Shown one piece after another: positions 34,670 through 43,200 of a DNA stretch of 64,000 bases (position 1 is the stretch's first letter; each line of letters starts with the position of its first letter). Both the position numbers and the translations under genes were made by a program. The DNA comes from Segatella hominis (GTDB taxonomy: Bacteria > Bacteroidota > Bacteroidia > Bacteroidales > Bacteroidaceae). The notes beneath the pieces were generated by a model, which made no database searches, was not told where the DNA came from, and was given only the letters and a program-made list of their open reading frames with translations. The stretch covers positions 3,103,001 through 3,167,000 of the forward strand of contig NZ_CP137559.1 in the NCBI RefSeq assembly GCF_019249725.2, given 5' to 3'.

Positions 34670-35470
34670 CTAATATCCGAGTTTACCTGCCACTCTCCAC
34701 CGACCGAAGGCATCTTCCAGTATTTGCTGCTTGCTTTTGGTTCGGTAAACCTTTTCTTTCCAATAGCCGATGCGCACTTGGATATATCGCCACGACTCAA
34801 AGTAGCTTTTGTTCAGATGCTTCTCTATATTGTCAAGCGAGGTGTTGATGCTTTCCAATACCACAAGAAGGTCTGCCGTGGAACACGCTGCCGCTCCTGT
34901 GGCATACAGCACCAAGTCGCTCACGCTTTTGTAGAGGTATTCGCCTTCATTTGCGATATTCTCTATGGCTCGTCGGTTAATACCTATCAGTATGGTATCG
35001 GCAAGCGAAATGCGCTTTCGTTTGATGACTTTTTTGTTGTAGTCATCCAACAGCTTCTTATAGTCCGATATTCTGTCGCTCACACTCTCGTAGGTTGAGT
35101 ACACGTTCAGACTGGTTCGTAAACTTTGATACAGCACATCTATCACATCAAATGCCCTGGTGTACTTGTCAAGGTCAACGTTCAGTTCCTTGTATGCCTT
35201 GGTCTCGTCCTTGCTGTAACTATGCAACAGTTTATTGCTGTATTCCAAAGTGCTTCTTGCAAGCAACAGGCTCCGCTGTTTCTTGTGGTCATTGATGTAG
35301 GCTTCCACACTGGCAACATCAAATCCCCATTGGGCGAATGTTTTAGAGGGGAGGGCGAGGAGCAAGATTGCTACCAGCAATGTTCTCACAATACCCATTC
35401 GTCGCTTCTTGCTCACTGACCCTGCAACCCTCTCCGCTGCATCAGCCTTGTATTCTTTTCTATTTCTCAT
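34670..35470 (-). CDS. Secreted helical tra protein with RW motif
   Basis: Start MRNRKEYKADAAERVAGSVS (35,470) overlaps the preceding gene's stop; earlier in-frame ATGs at 35,476-35,488 are also possible. A membrane/signal segment (IVRTLLVAILLLALPSKTFA) is followed by a helical mature region and the C-terminal motif FGRWRVAGKLGY. It belongs to the same paralogous group as the proteins at 4847-5527 and 5542-6240. Confidence 0.72.
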   Translation of the reverse strand: MRNRKEYKADAAERVAGSVSKKRRMGIVRTLLVAILLLALPSKTFAQWGFDVASVEAYINDHKKQRSLLLARSTLEYSNKLLHSYSKDETKAYKELNVDLDKYTRAFDVIDVLYQSLRTSLNVYSTYESVSDRISDYKKLLDDYNKKVIKRKRISLADTILIGINRRAIENIANEGEYLYKSVSDLVLYATGAAACSTADLLVVLESINTSLDNIEKHLNKSYFESWRYIQVRIGYWKEKVYRTKSKQQILEDAFGRWRVAGKLGY

Positions 35471-38021
35471 TTTCATTGTCTTCATCATTAAACTTGCCGT
35501 GATAATTATCCGAGTGTTTGGTGTCGGCAGCTTTCCTTAACCAACGTTTCTTGCATTTCTCCACAAGTGTCAACCGTCGTCCTTCGTCAGCATTGATATG
35601 TGGAGCGATGTCCATCAGCACGTCGATGATGTTGCGCTTGTAGTGCATCATCTTCTCCAACGACACCAAGTCTGCGTATATCTTGGTGATTCTGCTGTCC
35701 ACCTCCCTGGCTATCTCCAGTCTGTCGCTCGACCATAGCAGATGGAAGGTATCATCGGTGTTATTGTCATCGGCAGGTGCGCTCTTAGCATATTCGGTGG
35801 TTATCTTGCACGATGGATATTCCTGTGCGATTTCCGAGATGCGCTTGTTCACTTCGTCTGCCTTTTCCTGCTCGGTCTTGCTTGGGTCAAGCGTTATCAC
35901 ATCCACTACCGAGGTGTTGGTGTATTCCGATGTCAGCTCCCAACTGATCTGCAGGATGGCTCTGTGTATCTTGATGCCCAAGAAATATTTCGGCTTTCGG
36001 GCAATCTTCAATGTTGCCTTGAAGGTGATGATGCCGTTGATGTTGGGCATGGTGGCTTTTCGAATGTAAGTATAGCCGCTCCATGTTCCTTCCCCTTGCC
36101 AAGTCAGGTTGTAGGCGCTCTTGCAGTCGTTCATAATGGCTGGTATGCGATAGTAGTCATCCGTCGCCACGTCATTGTCCTTTCCTGCCTCTGCCTTGGC
36201 TTCCTCTATTTTCCTTTGTTTCTGTTGCCATGTGGCAAGTTCTTTGTTCAGTTGTTCGATGGAAGCCATGTTCTTGTTGTATTGCTCCCGATACTTGGCT
36301 GCATCTTCCACACTTGCATTGGCGATTTGCTTGACAAGTGATTTGTTCTCCGCTTCCAACTGATTGATTTGCGATTGCAAAGAGGTTATCTTGGCATTGG
36401 CTTCCTGCTCCTGCTTATACAAATCTGAGAGGTCAAGGTTGTTCTCTGTCACAGATGTTGTCATGGCGCATTTCTTGCTGTGGTCATTCAGCGAACCGCC
36501 ACAACTCTTGCATTTGTATTGTGTGGTGCCTTGCCCCAACTGCACACCGTCGCTGCATGTCACACTAATGGTCACGCTCTCGCATCCCTTCAGTTTGGCG
36601 GCATCGGTTGCCTGATAGTAGTTGCGTGCATCACTGCCTATATAATAGGTATAGCCTTCCTCGTTGTCATTCCATTCGCTCAACCGGGCTTGCAGTTGTG
36701 CCTTGAAGGTGTTCAAGTCCATCGAATAGGAGTCAAAGACTGCCTCATACACTTCTTCTGTCCTGTTCCAACTCTTGTACACCTGTATCTCGTAGGCGTA
36801 TGCCTTCTGTTTCTGTCCTTTTTTCTTGCTACTGATGATGTAGCTGTTCAACCAATAGCTGATACTGTAGGTAAAGCCATCATTCTGGTTGTTGAGCTGT
36901 TGCACCCTTGTTCTTGACCATCCTGCATGATTCTCCGAGTTTTGCAGGATAGCTTCCTTTTGGCTATTGTTGGGATAGAAGTTGGCATCCTTGGTGTTGA
37001 TTCTGTACCAGTGGTCGCCTTTCAAGATGCTGTTGTCATCGGTGGGCGGTACATAGTCGCACAATTTCTCTCGTCCTTGGTCTCGTCGGGCGATATACCA
37101 TCTTTGCGTGTAGTAGTTTCCTGCCGTCTCATCCAGATAGTCCGTCATCCATGAGGTGAGGTTATAGTTGGCAAGAGAGAAAAGTCCTGCCACGTTGTCC
37201 TTGCCTCCAATCATTCCCAAGAGGGTGTTGCCTACGCTCTTGTCGAGACTTTTGAACAGCGAGGAATAGTTATCCACAATGTCGATGGCTGCACTGAGCT
37301 TGCCTTGGAAGAGGTCGTTGAACTGGCTGCTCTGCAACAGGGCATTGCCGATATTGTTCATTCCTGCTCCTGCAAGGTTGGCTCCTGCCTTATACAGATT
37401 GTCGATGTCGGCTTTCAGATTGTCCACTGTAAAATTGCCTGGCACCTTCGACAAATCGTCCAACATCTTCTTCCAATCCACGTTGCCAATCTCTGAAAGT
37501 TTCAGTATGGCAGCTATCTCCTGGTTGATTTGTAGAAAGGCGATGTCCGAGAATGTGAGGGTGCTGTTTGTTACCACACTCTCAAACTGCATGCACAGGT
37601 TCTTGGTGTCGTCACATATCTTCATCAGATAGGTTCCCCAATACAGGGCAGTCTGCGGACTTTTCAGCATCATTCCTGCCACCGTCCATATCTTCGGCAT
37701 GATTTTGCCCGACACCATGTTGTAGATACGGCGGTAATAGTAGTTCTCTGTGCAACTGTTCCAGATGCCCAAATCCGTCATTGCCTTGCGTTCCAAGAAT
37801 TTTGAGGCGAAGATGCCGGCACTTGCCACTTCTGCTGCATTATAATGCTTCAAGATGTTCTGCACCTGCTCGTTATAGTATGCCTCTGCCACGGCTTCCG
37901 TTCCGTATGCAGCTGCCATAGCAGCTACCGTCTGCCTGTCATAGTTCACGCTGTAGTACTGTGCGTCAGCCTTTGCCAACACACAGACTATCAGCATTAT
38001 GATGGATAGAAGTCGTTTCAT
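35460..38021 (-). CDS. Large secreted tra protein with zinc-ribbon-like insert
   Basis: The 853-residue protein has a signal peptide (1-20, ending ADAQ), a helical N-terminal domain, and a beta-rich middle with a four-cysteine segment (YKCKSCGGSLNDHSKKCAMT, about residue 500). A coiled coil (about 520-590: EQEANAKITSLQSQINQLEA) and a C-terminal helical domain ending CKKRWLRKAAD follow. The end carries the RW motif of the smaller secreted proteins, so it may be a fusion of that domain with a large extracytoplasmic module. No known enzyme signature. Position next to TraG suggests a core channel or surface component. Confidence 0.75.
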   Translation of the reverse strand: MKRLLSIIMLIVCVLAKADAQYYSVNYDRQTVAAMAAAYGTEAVAEAYYNEQVQNILKHYNAAEVASAGIFASKFLERKAMTDLGIWNSCTENYYYRRIYNMVSGKIMPKIWTVAGMMLKSPQTALYWGTYLMKICDDTKNLCMQFESVVTNSTLTFSDIAFLQINQEIAAILKLSEIGNVDWKKMLDDLSKVPGNFTVDNLKADIDNLYKAGANLAGAGMNNIGNALLQSSQFNDLFQGKLSAAIDIVDNYSSLFKSLDKSVGNTLLGMIGGKDNVAGLFSLANYNLTSWMTDYLDETAGNYYTQRWYIARRDQGREKLCDYVPPTDDNSILKGDHWYRINTKDANFYPNNSQKEAILQNSENHAGWSRTRVQQLNNQNDGFTYSISYWLNSYIISSKKKGQKQKAYAYEIQVYKSWNRTEEVYEAVFDSYSMDLNTFKAQLQARLSEWNDNEEGYTYYIGSDARNYYQATDAAKLKGCESVTISVTCSDGVQLGQGTTQYKCKSCGGSLNDHSKKCAMTTSVTENNLDLSDLYKQEQEANAKITSLQSQINQLEAENKSLVKQIANASVEDAAKYREQYNKNMASIEQLNKELATWQQKQRKIEEAKAEAGKDNDVATDDYYRIPAIMNDCKSAYNLTWQGEGTWSGYTYIRKATMPNINGIITFKATLKIARKPKYFLGIKIHRAILQISWELTSEYTNTSVVDVITLDPSKTEQEKADEVNKRISEIAQEYPSCKITTEYAKSAPADDNNTDDTFHLLWSSDRLEIAREVDSRITKIYADLVSLEKMMHYKRNIIDVLMDIAPHINADEGRRLTLVEKCKKRWLRKAADTKHSDNYHGKFNDEDNENEK

Positions 38022-38027
38022 CTTTGA

Positions 38028-40586
38028 TTACTTTTTATTTTCGTTCCCTAAATTCAGTACTTTTCCTGCCTGATTTACCTTTTGAGCAAAGGCGAGGCTC
38101 TTGCTGATACCACTTGCATCCCAATCCCTGCAATAGGCTTCAATAGCTTGCTGATGATTGCATTTCAACTCTCGCTTGTATAGCTTCAACGCTTCCTTTT
38201 CCGCTCGCTCCGTGGTGTAGGTCATATAGCACTCATGCGGTTCCTCCACACCATACACATTGCTGGTCTGTCCTCGTCTGATGAACACTTCACGGAAGAA
38301 ACTGCGCCCTTCCTTATTCTCCAAACGGTTAATGGTGAAGATTTTCTTGCAGTCCACATCGGTCAAACCGAGTATCGCCTTGATGGTGTCAAAACGTTCC
38401 TTGAACTTGCTTTGGTCGAGCAGCATCACCACATCAGAGTTGTTGATGATGGCTTCCTTAACTATCTCACTTCCGATGATGTCCTGTATCTCCTGCGTCA
38501 CCACACCCACGCTTGCCCAGAATTTTCTGGCGGTCTTATACAGATATTTTATGTATTCCGCCATCATGGGCGAGGCGATGGCTTTCCATGCCTCCTCGAT
38601 GATGAGCATCTTTCGGTTCTTTTTGATGCGCATCTTCTGCAGGAACACGTCCATGATGATGAGCGTCACCAGTGGAAAAAGCAGTGGATCATCCTTGATA
38701 CTGTCGATTTCGAAGACGATGAAGGTCTCATCAAACAGACTGCTGTCCATATTCTCATTCAGTGTCACATCGTGGCTGCCTCCTTTATAGAAGTCCTTCA
38801 ACAGATAGTTGTAGGATGACAGGTCTATGCCATGCAGACCGTTCTCCTCGCATATCTTCGGCAGTCGCTCAGTACTGAACTCATAGAAAGTGTTGAAACA
38901 GAGGTTGCTCACTCTCTTGGTGGTGAAATAGGCATCGTAATACTCGTTGATGACTTGTTCTATCAGTCTGTCTTCGGTCTTGCTCACTGTGCCTTGACTT
39001 CCTTTCCATATCAGCATCACGAGGTTTTTCAGGAATCCCAACTTTTCGATGTTCCATTCCTCTCGCTTGATTTTGAAAGGGTTCATCGTGATAGGATGCT
39101 CCTCGGTATAGGAAATGTATTTTCCGCCGAAGTATTCACACAGTCCCTCATACGAGTTACCTGTATCTACCAGCACGATGTCGGTGTCCTGCTCATGGGC
39201 TTGGCGCACCATGGAGTTTACATAAAAACTCTTGCCGCTTCCCGAAGGACCGAGGACAAAGAAGTTGCTGTTGTCGGTCAGCTTATTTCGTCCCTCTTTC
39301 CCTGATATGTCGATGGCCACAGGCACTCCTTGACGGTCGGTATAATAGACCATGAATGGCGTGTCCTCGCTATGCACAATCTTTTCCTTGTACATCAGGC
39401 AGGTGGCAGCATCGCCCAAGGTCAAGAATCGGTCGTAGTCGGCATTCATCCCATAGCAGTTGCCGGGGAAAGAGTTGACAAACAGTTCCAACTGGTTGTA
39501 GGCTCGCTTCGAAATATGGATGCCCATCCTGCCAAAGGCATTTTCCAGATGGTTGGTACACTTTTGTATATCCGTGTCTGGCTTCACCGTCACTATCAGA
39601 TTATAGTGGGTATATACCAACAGCTTGTTTTCCCTCGCTATCACCTCCTGCACTCGCTTGATGTCCTCCACGGCTATCAGATTGTTTGGGTTGGGCATAC
39701 TGGCATGGCGATTCTTCTTTTTGTCTAACAGAGCAAGCTCACGCTTCTGATTCGGCACAAAGATGATTTGGTTATACACCACACTCTCCACACCAGGAAT
39801 GCTGTCCACCAATGCTACCAGATCCACTGGCATACTTGTGTTGTTCACCTCGATGTTGGTAAACGGACGGATTTGTGTCGGCAAGTTGGCGCAATCCACA
39901 TCCACAAGACTATATACCTTACAGCGTCTGTCACCCATACCTATCATCTCGTCATACACCTTGAATCCTGTCATGCTCACCATCTTGTCACGGAAGTTCA
40001 TGGCAAAGAAACGGTCAACATACAGACTTGCCTCTTGTTTGTTTAAGAACTCTGACTTGATACCGGCATCCTTCAGCTGGTCTTGCACCTTTCTGATTTT
40101 CACTAAGAAATCTCGCCATTTCTTGTTGTCGAAAGACATCAGACGACTCTTCTTGTTCTCCTGCGTAATGGTCAGATAGGTCATGCTGTCTGTATATTCT
40201 CTTCCGTTGAAATAGCGGAAGTAGGATTCTGTTAGGAACTCATGCCCCTTGCCACCCTCATCCTCAAACTGCTTTCTGGTAAAGATGTCCTGCTTGTGTA
40301 GGGCATAGCCTTCACCCAGAGTCTGTGCGATGGCAGCAAACAGATTGGTGAACTCATAATAGCTGTCTATATTGGCAGAATACTTCTGCACTGGGTTCTC
40401 CATTCTCAGGATGGCAGAATACTCTCCAGTCTTTGTATAGAGCACACCGATACCGTCCGTGTCTTCCACGGAGAAGTAGATGTCCTGAAAGATTTTCTTC
40501 CGCTTGCCACCAGTACCAAAGGCATAAACCGATATGGCCATGCCAATGCAGATTGCCACGAAAAATAAGATTACATATAGTACCAT
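38028..40586 (-). CDS. traG: TraG-family conjugation ATPase (VirB4-like)
   Basis: The 852-residue protein begins with a membrane helix (ILFFVAICIGMAISVYAFGT). The ATPase domain has Walker A GPSGSGKS at residues 446-453, then VLVDTGNSYEGLCEYFGGKY and ITMNPF, all typical of TraG of Bacteroidetes CTns. Walker B is in KMLIIEEAWKAIASPMMAEY, followed by VVTQEIQDIIGSEIVKEAII. It powers channel assembly and substrate translocation. Six bp upstream of the large secreted protein. Confidence 0.93.
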   Translation of the reverse strand: MVLYVILFFVAICIGMAISVYAFGTGGKRKKIFQDIYFSVEDTDGIGVLYTKTGEYSAILRMENPVQKYSANIDSYYEFTNLFAAIAQTLGEGYALHKQDIFTRKQFEDEGGKGHEFLTESYFRYFNGREYTDSMTYLTITQENKKSRLMSFDNKKWRDFLVKIRKVQDQLKDAGIKSEFLNKQEASLYVDRFFAMNFRDKMVSMTGFKVYDEMIGMGDRRCKVYSLVDVDCANLPTQIRPFTNIEVNNTSMPVDLVALVDSIPGVESVVYNQIIFVPNQKRELALLDKKKNRHASMPNPNNLIAVEDIKRVQEVIARENKLLVYTHYNLIVTVKPDTDIQKCTNHLENAFGRMGIHISKRAYNQLELFVNSFPGNCYGMNADYDRFLTLGDAATCLMYKEKIVHSEDTPFMVYYTDRQGVPVAIDISGKEGRNKLTDNSNFFVLGPSGSGKSFYVNSMVRQAHEQDTDIVLVDTGNSYEGLCEYFGGKYISYTEEHPITMNPFKIKREEWNIEKLGFLKNLVMLIWKGSQGTVSKTEDRLIEQVINEYYDAYFTTKRVSNLCFNTFYEFSTERLPKICEENGLHGIDLSSYNYLLKDFYKGGSHDVTLNENMDSSLFDETFIVFEIDSIKDDPLLFPLVTLIIMDVFLQKMRIKKNRKMLIIEEAWKAIASPMMAEYIKYLYKTARKFWASVGVVTQEIQDIIGSEIVKEAIINNSDVVMLLDQSKFKERFDTIKAILGLTDVDCKKIFTINRLENKEGRSFFREVFIRRGQTSNVYGVEEPHECYMTYTTERAEKEALKLYKRELKCNHQQAIEAYCRDWDASGISKSLAFAQKVNQAGKVLNLGNENKK

Positions 40587-40592
40587 ATTCGT

Positions 40593-40910
40593 TTATTCTT
40601 CTGTTTCTTCGGATGATTGATGATTTTCTCCCATACTGGATGATTTGTTGTCATTCTCTTGATAAGAGGTATTGTAGCTTTCTTCGCTATAAAGGGTTGA
40701 TACACTATCCTTTGCAGTGGAATCCATCCTGTTTGTTTGTGTTTCCACGGTCGCAGGATGTTCTTCTGCCTCTCTCGCCCAAGCAGCTCTTGCCTTGTCA
40801 GCACTCCTCATGGCATCCAATGTGGGTGGCTTGTAGGTCTTGTCCTTGCATGCGGTCAGCAATATGCCAGCCAATGCCATAATGATAATGTTCTTTGCTT
40901 TCATGCTCAT
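40593..40910 (-). CDS. Small tra-operon lipoprotein
   Basis: From MSMKAKNIIIMALAGILLTA (ATG at 40,910; alternatives 40,904 and 40,916), the Cys after LLTA forms a lipobox. The mature protein of about 85 residues is hydrophilic and Ser/Asn/Glu-rich, probably disordered. Similar lipoproteins serve as channel accessories or exclusion factors, but this is conjecture. It lies between TraG (6 bp) and the TraF gene. Confidence 0.72.
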   Translation of the reverse strand: MSMKAKNIIIMALAGILLTACKDKTYKPPTLDAMRSADKARAAWAREAEEHPATVETQTNRMDSTAKDSVSTLYSEESYNTSYQENDNKSSSMGENHQSSEETEE

Positions 40911-40960
40911 AACCATTCTTTTATATCAAAGATGCGATACTTTCGGCAGAAACAAATAAA

Positions 40961-40996
40961 GGTAGGCCCACACCCTTGGGGGAGAATGAGCCTACC
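40961..40996 (-). terminator. Intergenic stem-loop between traF and the lipoprotein gene
   Basis: GGTAGGC (40,961-40,967) pairs with GCCTACC (40,990-40,996) around a 22-nt loop. On the minus strand it is followed by TTTATTTG. It may be a partial terminator or RNA-stability element that lowers expression of the downstream genes relative to the pilin-like genes. Confidence 0.4.
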
Positions 40997-41060
40997 AGTC
41001 GTTCACTTTCTACTTGTCATCCACATCTTGGTCATGTCGATACTTTTTTGTTTCACATTT

Positions 41061-41363
41061 TTATATGCGCTTGCTGTAGGCATAGATAAACACTCCTTGG
41101 TCGTTCTTCTTGGTATGCATTCCCTTCCGTTGTTTGAACATGATGAGACCTGCACCCGTAGCGATTGCCACGACCAACACTATCAGTCCTGCAATGATAC
41201 CTATCAGACAGTAGGCGGCAATGAAGCCGATGATGGCTCCTCCTGCTGTGGCTGCTGCCCAATAGATGTACCGCCCCTGTATTCCCATGAATTCAAGGGG
41301 TTTCTGGAGTCCCTTAAATAGTGGGTAGTCTTGGTAGCGGATTTCCTGCTCTTCTCTTGCCAT
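41061..41363 (-). CDS. traF: TraF (DUF4133), VirB3-like membrane protein
   Basis: The 100-residue protein contains YPLFKGLQKPLEFMGIQGRY, the defining DUF4133 block, followed by two membrane helices (YWAAATAGGAIIGFIAAYCL, IIAGLIVLVVAIATGAGLIM) and a basic tail. It anchors the ATPase and pilin-like subunits at the inner membrane. Confidence 0.9.
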   Translation of the reverse strand: MAREEQEIRYQDYPLFKGLQKPLEFMGIQGRYIYWAAATAGGAIIGFIAAYCLIGIIAGLIVLVVAIATGAGLIMFKQRKGMHTKKNDQGVFIYAYSKRI

Positions 41364-41414
41364 TCTTCACGTCGTTTCTCACTTACTGAATATGCACAGA
41401 ATAACTCTCACTCG

Positions 41415-41792
41415 TTAGTTGGTCACACCGAAGAACAATGGCAATGCCTGTGCTGCTGCCACGAGGAAGATACATGCTCCTACAATCATCATGATCTTCT
41501 TCTTGACATCCTGCTCCTCATTGTTCATAGCGATGTAAACGCTGATGGCACCCACTACGGCAACAACACCTGCAATGGCATAACAGAGCTTGACCACAAT
41601 AGGCACGTATTTGGCTATTTCCTCTGTCACAGTTGTCAAGGCAGTGGTTCCTGCAGTGTAGTCACCTGCCGAGTTTTGCGCCATGGCAATGCCACCGCCC
41701 ACAAGGAGCATCAATGCCAATGTCTTCAAGCGTCCTGAAGAGAGAACGCTCTTGGCGGTCTTCTTCAAATAGTTCGTTGTTTTCTTAAACAT
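41415..41792 (-). CDS. traE: TraE (DUF4134), pilin-like protein 1
   Basis: The 125-residue protein has a signal-like segment (LKTLALMLLVGGGIAMAQ) and two further hydrophobic helices (IVVKLCYAIAGVVAVVGAIS, IMMIVGACIFLVAAAQALPL) ending LPLFFG. This is the DUF4134 pattern, analogous to the VirB2 pilin. It is followed by a divergent copy immediately upstream in the same operon. Confidence 0.88.
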   Translation of the reverse strand: MFKKTTNYLKKTAKSVLSSGRLKTLALMLLVGGGIAMAQNSAGDYTAGTTALTTVTEEIAKYVPIVVKLCYAIAGVVAVVGAISVYIAMNNEEQDVKKKIMMIVGACIFLVAAAQALPLFFGVTN

Positions 41793-41896
41793 TCTTTCTT
41801 GTTTTACTTGTTAATGATTCGTTTGGAAACACCTTATTATAATTATATAGAAAGGTGTTGTCGCTTTCACATGATATACTCTTCTGCAGTTGAGTC

Positions 41897-42235
41897 TTAA
41901 ATCTGGTAACCAAAGAATGCTGGGAACAGGATGGATGCGCCTATCATAAACAGACAGGCTCCTATCAGCGTCAGTATGGACTTGGTAACTCCATCTTCCC
42001 CTGTGTTCATCTTGATGTATATCTGCAAAGCGGATATAATCACCATCACAGCAGCGACAGCGTATGTCAGATACAGCACATACAGCATCATCGTCACCAC
42101 ATAGTCGTGCATCCCTGCCAGTGCGTCTGCTCCCCAGCTATAGTCCACATTACCGCATTTGGCTGATGCTGACAGGGGGAGCAGCGCAAAGACAAAGGAA
42201 CTTACTACATTCTTTATGATATGGCTAAATTTCAT
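41897..42235 (-). CDS. Second DUF4134 pilin-like protein
   Basis: The 112-residue protein has the same architecture as the gene at 41,415-41,792: a signal segment ending SASA, two hydrophobic helices (VTMMLYVLYLTYAVAAVMVI, ILTLIGACLFMIGASILFPA) and the ending FPAFFGYQI. Sequence identity is low, so the duplication is old. The two may form a mixed pilus or serve as major and minor subunits. Confidence 0.8.
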   Translation of the reverse strand: MKFSHIIKNVVSSFVFALLPLSASAKCGNVDYSWGADALAGMHDYVVTMMLYVLYLTYAVAAVMVIISALQIYIKMNTGEDGVTKSILTLIGACLFMIGASILFPAFFGYQI

Positions 42236-42761
42236 CCTTGACTGGTATTGTTTTGATGTTTGGTTGTCCTGGCTTTGTCTCGCCTTGTTTCAATAGGCTC
42301 TCCGTGAAGTCGTCCTGCCATAGTCCGTCTATCCATATGGGAGAAGTGGACTCCATCTGCCCATCCATCTTTTCCTGCAACGACTCGGCTGCGTTCTTCG
42401 GCTTCTGTTGGTTGACATTATTTCCTTCGTCTTCATCAACATCATCTTCTCTGCCGGAAGAATCCGTTTCTGGAGAATAACCACTCATTCCGTTGTTCTC
42501 TGTTCCCATGCCATAGCCCTCATCGTATGATGTGCCGTCTTGGAAACTCGTGTCGTATTGCTTGTCGGCAACGCTAAAGCCACCATCGCTTTCGTTGATG
42601 GCTACAGCAGCTTCCTCTTCCGTTATGTTGCTGATGTCAAACACTTCCTCATTGCTTTTGGCTTCTTCCTTCTTACCATACAGGTCTCTTGTTATCATCA
42701 CCGCATAGTAAATAGCGTATGCAATGGTAAGGCTGATGGCGAATATCAAAAATGGACTCAT
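42225..42761 (-). CDS. Acidic single-TM protein, first gene of the tra operon
   Basis: The 178-residue protein starts MSPFLIFAISLTIAYAIYYA, one membrane helix, followed by a long acidic, Gly/Ser/Asn-rich segment that is probably disordered (DSSGREDDVDEDEGNNVNQQ). The C-terminal 40 residues (WIDGLWQDDFTESLLKQG) are better ordered. Overlaps the next gene by 11 nt. Not recognised. Confidence 0.7.
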   Translation of the reverse strand: MSPFLIFAISLTIAYAIYYAVMITRDLYGKKEEAKSNEEVFDISNITEEEAAVAINESDGGFSVADKQYDTSFQDGTSYDEGYGMGTENNGMSGYSPETDSSGREDDVDEDEGNNVNQQKPKNAAESLQEKMDGQMESTSPIWIDGLWQDDFTESLLKQGETKPGQPNIKTIPVKDEI

Positions 42762-42824
42762 ATAATACTTTGTTTTATTGATGATTTATACTCTATGCAG
42801 TGGCAAAAGTGCCAGTTGCGAGTG

Positions 42825-42832
42825 CAAAGTAA
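42825..42832 (-). promoter_or_regulatory. Weak -7 box of the tra operon
   Basis: TTACTTTG on the minus strand deviates from TAnnTTTG at the second base. It would start transcription near 42,820, about 60 nt before the first gene. The weak match is consistent with need for an activator, perhaps acting at 42,912-42,935. Confidence 0.35.
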
Positions 42833-42911
42833 AGAGTAAAATCCGACATAAAAGAATTTTGTAAAGTATGACCATCAAAGTTTAAGATATATTCAAATTA
42901 TAATCATATAT

Positions 42912-42935
42912 CATACTCTCAATCATACTTTAATC
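42912..42935. promoter_or_regulatory. 24-bp shared regulatory motif, copy 2
   Basis: Identical over 24 bases to 10,602-10,625 and located about 80 bp upstream of the tra operon's possible -7 box. The flanks (AATCATAT.. before it) are also similar. The rest of the 439-bp gap 42,762-43,200 is AT-rich with no coding frame. Confidence 0.6.
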
Positions 42936-43130
42936 AGCTTCTTCTGTTAGTTTTCGCATATTTCTTCCTTATACTTAGACGGATGTTTTTAAGTATAGAA
43001 TACCTTATCTGTTTAAATCTTGTAATATGTACTTGTTTAATACGTAATATAACATAAAACAGAGGTATTCGTACAGATATTTTGATTTTATGTACGTTTA
43101 GTGTTAAAAATGAGTTAATGTTTCAATATG

Positions 43131-43163
43131 TTTGCCGCATTGGATTTTATTTTATTACTTTTG
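43131..43163 (+). promoter_or_regulatory. Promoter of the AAA/protease operon (TTTG-21-TACTTTTG)
   Basis: TTTG at 43,131-43,134 and TACTTTTG at 43,156-43,163 match the Bacteroidota -33/-7 pattern with a 21-bp spacer. Predicted start is near 43,168, 33 nt before the ATG at 43,201. Confidence 0.65.
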
Positions 43164-43200
43164 TATTCAAAAAATAATAATAACATGTATAACAAGCCAT

